From contig NZ_FZOS01000016.1 in NCBI RefSeq assembly GCF_900188165.1, forward strand, positions 21,041-85,040: a stretch of 64,000 bases of DNA, given 5' to 3'. Of the stretch, positions 58,740 through 64,000 are shown piece after piece. Origin of the DNA: Edaphosphingomonas laterariae. Lineage in GTDB: Bacteria > Pseudomonadota > Alphaproteobacteria > Sphingomonadales > Sphingomonadaceae. The notes below the pieces were generated by a model. That model had not been told where the DNA came from. It saw nothing but the letters and a program-made list of their open reading frames with translations, and ran no database searches. Position 1 is the stretch's first letter, and the number at the start of each line of letters is the position of its first letter. Position numbers and translations under genes: made by a program.

Positions 58740-59596
58740 GCGAGGTTTTCCTGCCGCACGAGGATATCGAACTCGATCTGCTTCTGGACGCGATCTGGCG
58801 ACATTATCATTATGACTTTCGGGGCTATTCGCGCGGATCGCTGCACCGCCGGCTGATGCGGGCGCAGCAGCGTTTCGGTTGCGAAAGCCTGTCCCAGCTT
58901 CAGCATCGCGTGCTGCGCGAACCGGCGGTCTTTGCCGAACTGATGGGTTTCCTGACCATTCAGGTGAGCGAGATGTTTCGCGATCCCGCTTATTTCCGCG
59001 CGCTTCGTGAACAGGTGATCCCGCATCTCAGAACCTATCCGTCCATCAAGGTGTGGATCGCGGGTTGCGCCAATGGCGAGGAATTTTATTCGCTGGCGAT
59101 CCTGTTTCGCGAAGCGGGGCTGGAACAGCGTACCATCTTTTACTGCACGGATATCAGCCCGGCGGCGCTCACCAAGGCCGAAGCCGGGATCTACAGCCTC
59201 GATCGCATCCAGCAGTTCACCGAAAATCACCGCCTGTCCGGCGGCACGCGATCCTTGTCGGATTATTACACGGCGGCCTATGGCGCGGCCGTGTTCGACA
59301 AGACGCTGCGGCGCCGGGCGGTGTTTGCCGAACATAATCTCGCCAGCGATGCCGTTTTCTCGGAGGTCCATCTGGTTTCCAGCCGCAACGTGCTGATCTA
59401 CTTCGATCGCGAGCTTCAGGATCGCGCGCTGGGCCTGTTCAGCCAGTCGCTGGTGCGCGATGGGTTTCTGGGGCTGGGTTCCAAGGAATCGCTGCGCTTT
59501 TCGCGATATTCCGATGGCTTTTCCGATTTTAACGAGGCCGAGAAGATCTATCGGCGCAACCTTGTCTCCAGCCGGGAACTGAGCGATGCCGCCTAG
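58736..59596 (+). CDS. cheR: CheR-type protein-glutamate methyltransferase
   Basis: This 286-residue enzyme transfers methyl groups from SAM to glutamates. The N-terminal helices lead to LTIQVSEMFRDPAYFRAL, a CheR signature, and KVWIAGCANGEEFYSLAIL (about residues 104-122) is the SAM-binding motif. HLVSSRNVLIYFDRELQDRALGLF is the C-terminal family motif. It starts within the hybrid kinase stop (ATGA) and ends 11 bases inside the following kinase gene. No cheB, cheA or receptor is adjacent. The target may be the kinases themselves or the soluble receptor at 28 kb; that is inference. Confidence 0.92.
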   Translation: MSEVFLPHEDIELDLLLDAIWRHYHYDFRGYSRGSLHRRLMRAQQRFGCESLSQLQHRVLREPAVFAELMGFLTIQVSEMFRDPAYFRALREQVIPHLRTYPSIKVWIAGCANGEEFYSLAILFREAGLEQRTIFYCTDISPAALTKAEAGIYSLDRIQQFTENHRLSGGTRSLSDYYTAAYGAAVFDKTLRRRAVFAEHNLASDAVFSEVHLVSSRNVLIYFDRELQDRALGLFSQSLVRDGFLGLGSKESLRFSRYSDGFSDFNEAEKIYRRNLVSSRELSDAA

Positions 59597-61397
59597 CGCG
59601 ATCAAGATCCTCGCGGTCGACGATGTCGAGGACAATCTGACCGCGCTCGAGGCGCTGTTCAAGGGATCGGCCGTCGAACTGCTCAAGGCGCGATCGGGCG
59701 TTCAGGCGCTCGAACTGCTGCTGGTTCACGATGTCGCGCTGGCGCTGCTCGATGTCCAGATGCCGGGGATGGACGGTTTCGAACTGGCCGAACTGATGCG
59801 CGGGATCGAACGCACGCGGCGCGTGCCGATCATCTTCCTGACCGCCGTCGCGACCGATGATCGCCGCCGCTTCAAGGGCTATGAAACCGGTGCGGTGGAT
59901 TATCTTCTGAAGCCGGTCGACACGCAGATCCTGCGCAGCAAGGTTCAGATCTTCGTCGAACTTTTCCGCCAGCGCGAGGAACTGGCGCGCCAGCGCGACG
60001 AGCATGCGGCGGCGCTGGCGCGGTTGAACGCCCATAGCGACAATTCACCGCTAGCCATCGTCGAATTCGACGCCCGATTGCATGTCATCGCCTGGTCCAA
60101 GGGCGCGGAGCGCCTGTTCGGCTGGCGATCGGCGGAGGTGGCCGGGTTCACGCCGCGCCAGTTCGCCTGGCTCGATCCCGACGACGCGGCGCCCTTTGCA
60201 GCCCTGATGGACGATCTGATCGCCGGGCGCCGGTTGCGCGACATGCAGCCGATGCGGATGCGGACGGCGGAAGGGCTGCGGGTCGATTGCGAATGCTATT
60301 GTTCGGCGCTGCTGGACGGGCAGGGGCGGCTGGTATCGATCAACCTGCAGATACTGGACGTCACCGATCGCAAGCGTGCGGAGGATACGCAGCGTCTGCT
60401 GGTCGGCGAGCTCAACCATCGCGTGAAGAACACGCTGGCATCGGTGCAGGCGATCGCCGAACAGACGTTGCGCCATTCCAGCGGACCTTCGGATTTTGCG
60501 CCCACCTTCACGGGCCGTATCCACGCGCTTGCGCGCGCCCATTCGCTCTTGAGCAACACGACATGGCAGGGTGCCAGCCTGCGCGATCTGATCAACGGCC
60601 AGATCGATATCGGCACGGTCAATCCCGCCCAGCTCGTCATCGACGGCCCCGAGCTGGATCTGGCGCCGGAGCTGGCGCTGCATCTGGCGATGATCCTGCA
60701 CGAGCTGGTGACCAACGCCCACAAATATGGCGCGCTTTCCGTGCCCGGCGGCCGCGTCTCATTGACCTGGGTCGTTGAAGGCGATGATCTCAGGATGGAA
60801 TGGGTGGAACGCGACGGCCCGATCGTCAGCGCGCCGCGCCGGCGCGGCTTCGGCACGGCGCTGATCGAACGCAGCCTCAAGGCGGAAGGCGGATCGGCCA
60901 CGCCCGGCTACACGCCGGAGGGCGTGGCCTGGACGCTGCTGGTGCCGATCGGCGCGCGCATCCGCCCTGTGGAAAGCGTCGAGCCCGTTATCGCACCCGC
61001 ACCGCCTAAGGATGTGGTGGCCGATGCGCGCGTGCTGGCGGGGCAACGCATCCTGATCATCGAGGATGAACCGCTGGTCGCGATGGAGATCGCCGCCGCG
61101 GTCGAGGATGCGGGGGCCGTGCCGCTGGGGCCGGCCTCCACCGTCGCCGAGGCGCTCGACCTGATCGAAACGAGCGAGGCCGATCTGGCGGTGCTGGACG
61201 GCAACCTGCAGGGGGAGGCGGTGGACGTCATCGCCGCCGAGCTGACCGATCGGCGCATCCCCTTCCTGTTCGTGACGGGTTATGGCCGCGATCATCTGCC
61301 GCCCCGGTTCCGCGATGCCGCGCTGGTCGGCAAGCCGTTCCACCCGAACGGCCTGCTCGTCGCGATCGAACAACTGCTCGTACCCCAGGCGGGTTGA
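59586..61397 (+). CDS. Receiver-PAS-HWE histidine kinase-receiver protein
   Basis: This 603-residue protein begins with a receiver domain (D56 in LLDVQMPGMDG), then a PAS domain at about 150-265, and an HWE-family kinase core. The phosphorylated His is H278 in ELNHRVKNTLASVQAIAEQT, and RMEWVERDGP holds the W-x-E motif. A second receiver at the C-terminus has D538 in LAVLDGNLQG. Its ATG at 59586 overlaps the CheR end by 11 bases, so the three genes are one coupled unit. HWE kinases in sphingomonads often act with the general stress or light response, but no PhyR is here. Confidence 0.92.
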   Translation: MPPSAIKILAVDDVEDNLTALEALFKGSAVELLKARSGVQALELLLVHDVALALLDVQMPGMDGFELAELMRGIERTRRVPIIFLTAVATDDRRRFKGYETGAVDYLLKPVDTQILRSKVQIFVELFRQREELARQRDEHAAALARLNAHSDNSPLAIVEFDARLHVIAWSKGAERLFGWRSAEVAGFTPRQFAWLDPDDAAPFAALMDDLIAGRRLRDMQPMRMRTAEGLRVDCECYCSALLDGQGRLVSINLQILDVTDRKRAEDTQRLLVGELNHRVKNTLASVQAIAEQTLRHSSGPSDFAPTFTGRIHALARAHSLLSNTTWQGASLRDLINGQIDIGTVNPAQLVIDGPELDLAPELALHLAMILHELVTNAHKYGALSVPGGRVSLTWVVEGDDLRMEWVERDGPIVSAPRRRGFGTALIERSLKAEGGSATPGYTPEGVAWTLLVPIGARIRPVESVEPVIAPAPPKDVVADARVLAGQRILIIEDEPLVAMEIAAAVEDAGAVPLGPASTVAEALDLIETSEADLAVLDGNLQGEAVDVIAAELTDRRIPFLFVTGYGRDHLPPRFRDAALVGKPFHPNGLLVAIEQLLVPQAG

Positions 61398-61490
61398 GCG
61401 GTATCATTCCGTAGGATTAGTCGCGGAACCTTCGGCGCGGGCCTTCGTAGGGCAGGCGCTATGACGTTGATTGTGAAAAAAGAGCAGCCG

Positions 61491-61679
61491 ATGAACGAAG
61501 CGTTGGACGATCCGCATTATCTGGAGCGGCGTGCCGAACAGGAAATCGATCTTGCCCAGACGGCGACCCACCCGGCGGCGGTTCGGGCGCACTATCTGCT
61601 GGCCGGCCATTATCTCGATCGGCTTTACGGGGAAGGGGACGAGGCCGTGGATTCTGCCGACGAACGATCGGTGGCATGA
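61491..61679 (+). CDS. Small hypothetical protein between two kinases, about 62 aa
   Basis: This small, charged protein reads MNEALDDPHYLERRAEQEID and later AVRAHYLLAGHYLDRLYG, a helical pair without signal peptide or membrane segment. The ATG at 61491 has an AAAGAG site; an alternative ATG at 61461 would add ten residues. Small proteins with an HYLERRAEQE-like start are familiar from sphingomonads, but I cannot name a function. It lies 93 bases after the HWE kinase and before the next kinase, so it may belong to the signalling island. Confidence 0.65.
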   Translation: MNEALDDPHYLERRAEQEIDLAQTATHPAAVRAHYLLAGHYLDRLYGEGDEAVDSADERSVA

Positions 61680-61774
61680 TCCCATCGGGCGGCGGGCAAA
61701 TCCCGCGAAACTTTAGGCATTGCCGAGGGTTTGGTTTGCGTAGCTGACACGTGAATGCGGGAACGATCGCCAAC

Positions 61775-63706
61775 ATGGACGAAACCGGGTGCGCCGAGAC
61801 TCCACTGACGGAAGATGGCCGGTACCGGCTGCTCGTCGATGCGATCACCGATCATGCGATCTATATGCTCGATCTGGATGGGCGCGTGACCAATTGGAAC
61901 ACGGGCGCGCAGCGGCTGAAGGGATATCGCGCTGACGAGATTGTCGGCCGGCATTTTTCGAGCTTCTACACCGATGAAGATCGCGCTGCCGGCCTTCCGC
62001 GCCGGGCATTGGAGATCGCGGCGTCGACCGGCAAGTTCGAACAGGAAGGCTGGCGCGTCCGCAAGGATGGCGAGCGTTTCTGGGCACATGTCACGATCCT
62101 TCCGATCGTGACGCCGGAAAGCGGCCATATCGGCTATGCCAAGCTGACGCGCGACCTGACCGAACGACAGCGCGCCGAGGCCGATCTGATGCGGCAGGAT
62201 CAGCAATTCCGGCTGCTCGTCCAGAGCGTCACCGATTATGCGATCTACATGCTCGATGCCGACGGTCTGGTGTCGAGCTGGAATCCCGGGGCTGCGCGGA
62301 TCAAGGGCTATAGCGAGCAGGAGATCATCGGCCGGCATTTCGAAACTTTCTATACCGAGGAGGACCGGCTGGCCGGCGCCCCCGCGCGTGCGCTGGAAAC
62401 GGCGCGCCGCGAAGGGCGCTTCCTTGGCGAAGGCTGGCGCGTTCGCCGGGACGGCAGCCACTTCCGCGCCAACGTCGTCATCGATCCGATCCACGCCAGC
62501 GACGGCCAGATCATCGGTTTCGCCAAGATCACCCGCGACGTGACCGAACGGGTGGAAGCGCAGATCGCGCTCGAACAAGCGCATGAACAATTGTTCCAGG
62601 CGCAGAAACTCGATGCGATCGGCCGGCTGACCGGCGGGATCGCGCATGATTTCAATAATCTGCTGATGGCAATTCTCAGCAGCCTTGAACTGCTGCGCAA
62701 GCGCCTGCCGGATGATCCGCACGTCCAGCGCCTGCTCGACAATGCGGTGATGGGCGCCGATCGCGGGGTGGGCCTCACCCAGCGTATGCTGGCCTTTGCG
62801 CGACGCCAGCATCTCAAGCCCGTGCGCGTTGCCGTGCCGGCGCTTGTTCATGGCATGACCGATCTTCTGCAACGCTCGCTCGGCCCGGCCTGGCCGATCG
62901 AGGCGCGCTTCCCGCTCGACCTGTGCAACGTCAAGGCGGATGCCAACCAGCTCGAAATGGCGCTGCTCAACCTGATTGTGAATGCGCGCGACGCGATGCC
63001 GGATGGCGGGGTCATCACCGTTTCCGGGCGCGATCGGGTGGTGGGGGCGGAGGGGCTGCACGGCCTGCCCGCCGGGCCTTATGTGGTGCTGAGCGTCAGC
63101 GACCCCGGCACGGGCATGGACGCTGAAACGCTTTCCCGCGCGACCGAGCCTTTCTTCACCACCAAGGGCGTCGGCAAGGGGACGGGGCTTGGCCTGTCAA
63201 TGATCCACGGCCTGATCGAGCAGCTGGGCGGTAAGTTCGTGCTGCAGAGCAGCCTTGGCGAGGGAACGACGGCGGAACTGTGGCTGCCCGCCATGCCTGC
63301 GCCCGACGCGCCGGCAAAGGCGACCGCGACGGCGGCCAACGTGCCGGCTGCCGCGCGCCCGCTGAACGTGCTGGTGGTCGACGATGATGCGCTGGTGCTG
63401 ATCAATTCCGCCGCGCTGCTGGAAGATCTGGGCCATGTGCCGCTGGAAGCCGCGTCGGCCGAGGCGGGCCTGACCCTGCTGCACAGTCACCCGGAGATTG
63501 ACCTGATCATGACCGATCAGGCCATGCCCAACGTCACCGGCGTGGAACTGATCGTAGCCGCGCGGGCCGAACGCCCCGACATTCCGGCGATCCTGGCCAC
63601 CGGCTATGGCGAGTTGCCGGACGATATCGACTTCAAATTCTTCAAGCTGCAGAAGCCGTTCAGCCAGATCGATCTGGCAAGGGCGCTCTCCGCCGTGATC
63701 GCCTGA
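61775..63706 (+). CDS. PAS-PAS hybrid histidine kinase with receiver domain
   Basis: This soluble kinase of about 643 residues has two very similar PAS domains, each with the phrase AIYMLD, then a SWNPGAARIKGY-like or TNWNTGAQRLKGY segment and a RHFxxFYTxEDR stretch. The HisKA motif LTGGIAHDFNNLLMAIL places the phosphorylated His at residue 291. The ATPase has NARDAMPDGG and GLGLSMIHGL, and a receiver follows with D581 in LIMTDQAMPN and FKLQKPF. The start is unsure: the ATG at 61775 or the GTG at 61751. It is soluble, so ligand or redox sensing by PAS is likely. It is the last complete gene before the IS element. Confidence 0.9.
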   Translation: MDETGCAETPLTEDGRYRLLVDAITDHAIYMLDLDGRVTNWNTGAQRLKGYRADEIVGRHFSSFYTDEDRAAGLPRRALEIAASTGKFEQEGWRVRKDGERFWAHVTILPIVTPESGHIGYAKLTRDLTERQRAEADLMRQDQQFRLLVQSVTDYAIYMLDADGLVSSWNPGAARIKGYSEQEIIGRHFETFYTEEDRLAGAPARALETARREGRFLGEGWRVRRDGSHFRANVVIDPIHASDGQIIGFAKITRDVTERVEAQIALEQAHEQLFQAQKLDAIGRLTGGIAHDFNNLLMAILSSLELLRKRLPDDPHVQRLLDNAVMGADRGVGLTQRMLAFARRQHLKPVRVAVPALVHGMTDLLQRSLGPAWPIEARFPLDLCNVKADANQLEMALLNLIVNARDAMPDGGVITVSGRDRVVGAEGLHGLPAGPYVVLSVSDPGTGMDAETLSRATEPFFTTKGVGKGTGLGLSMIHGLIEQLGGKFVLQSSLGEGTTAELWLPAMPAPDAPAKATATAANVPAAARPLNVLVVDDDALVLINSAALLEDLGHVPLEAASAEAGLTLLHSHPEIDLIMTDQAMPNVTGVELIVAARAERPDIPAILATGYGELPDDIDFKFFKLQKPFSQIDLARALSAVIA

Positions 63707-63819
63707 GGCGTCGCATCGATCGGGCTGAAATCGCGCGGCGGAACGCAGCCAGCGCTATTTCGTGGCCTTTCTCACCGCCTTAAAGGAAATCTACCACCAG
63801 TTTGCAGCGGACGGCGCTA

Positions 63820-64000
63820 GGCTGTAGTGACATTTTAGGGATTCACGTTGGACTGGATTTCTGATTCAACGCTGACTTTTGGAGGTTGGCGTGGAAGGGG
63901 AAGTTCTGCGGGACGATCAGTGGGAGCGATTGCGAGAGTTTGTTCCGGGCGGCCGCAAGGGTAAGCGCGGCCCGCGCAGTGATGGCAGACTGTTTCTCGA
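63820..64000 (+). mobile_element. Left end of an IS5-family insertion sequence (cut by window edge)
   Basis: The left terminal region begins about 63820 with GGCTGTAGTGACATTTTAGG, right after a CTA (63817-63819) that could be the three-base target repeat. The transposase gene follows at 63891. Only about 180 bases of the element are inside the window, so the right end, target duplication and exact family cannot be checked here. Confidence 0.7.
63891..64000 (+). CDS. IS5-family transposase, N-terminal fragment (3' end outside window)
   Basis: The GTG at 63891 follows a GGAGG site at 63881-63885. The 36 visible codons read VEGEVLRDDQWERLREFVPG and continue with a basic GGRKGKRGPRSDGRLFL stretch, the usual N-terminus of IS5-group (DUF4096-containing) transposases. 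It catalyses movement of the element. Only the start is visible, so intactness cannot be judged. Confidence 0.85.
   Translation, partial: MEGEVLRDDQWERLREFVPGGRKGKRGPRSDGRLFL

Noticed and set aside
1..64000. CRISPR arrays, rRNA genes and riboswitches
   Set aside because: No regularly spaced direct repeats beyond the three 15-bp units, no rRNA-like sequence and no aptamer pattern that I could recognise.

Overview
The window reads as chromosomal DNA of a GC-rich alphaproteobacterium, most probably of the order Sphingomonadales. Evidence: a split PntAa/PntAb/PntB transhydrogenase, three proteins ending in a PEPxxWA-type PEP-CTERM tail, TonB-dependent uptake, HWE-family histidine kinases and a sphingomonad-type palindromic intergenic repeat. 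Genus cannot be fixed from sequence alone. Apart from an IS5-type transposase entering at the right edge, I see no prophage, CRISPR array, integrase or rRNA operon.

Layout. 1-2.4 kb: proton-translocating transhydrogenase operon. 2.5-3.9 kb: a winged-helix protein, a small hypothetical gene and tRNA-Val(UAC). 4.0-13.3 kb: a divergent catabolic-looking locus. Leftward it encodes a TonB receptor, a GPH-type MFS symporter and two TauD/TfdA-type 2-oxoglutarate dioxygenases. Rightward it encodes a D-aminoacylase-like amidohydrolase, two very small proteins and a COQ4-family protein, closed by a clear terminator. 13.5-14.8 kb: PRC-barrel protein and PEP-CTERM protein 1. 15-25.4 kb: housekeeping genes (mfd, sdhE, recG, PilZ, PEP-CTERM protein 2, tyrS, anmK). 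25.4-29.3 kb: hydrolase, secreted protein, CoxE-like VWA protein and a soluble chemoreceptor. 29.4-34.2 kb: TetR plus LLM flavin oxidoreductase, divergent from an MDR dehydrogenase, cupin and MFS operon. 34.3-35.4 kb: PEP-CTERM protein 3 and a small secreted protein. 35.4-43.1 kb: FMN reductase and a complete YbhGFSR-like ABC efflux operon with its TetR regulator and an outer-membrane factor. 43.3-55.5 kb: arylsulfatase, EVE protein, NTF2-like protein, paired acyl-CoA dehydrogenases, gamma-glutamyltransferase, GH130-like protein, exported M17 aminopeptidase, DUF938 protein and a lipase-like hydrolase. 55.7-63.7 kb: a signalling island with a hybrid kinase carrying three receiver domains, CheR, a REC-PAS-HWE kinase-REC protein, a small protein and a PAS-PAS kinase-REC protein. 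63.8 kb to the end: left end of an IS element.

The most interesting signals are: sigma-54-type (-24/-12) promoters with exact GG-N10-GC spacing in front of two PEP-CTERM genes; the amidohydrolase/COQ4-like four-gene operon facing a TonB/MFS/dioxygenase operon; a perfect 16-bp palindrome just upstream of the efflux regulator; a compact dyad between the LLM and MDR operons; and a CheR gene overlapping two kinase genes with no CheB or other chemotaxis genes nearby. All functions are assigned by reading motifs and context. No database search was run.
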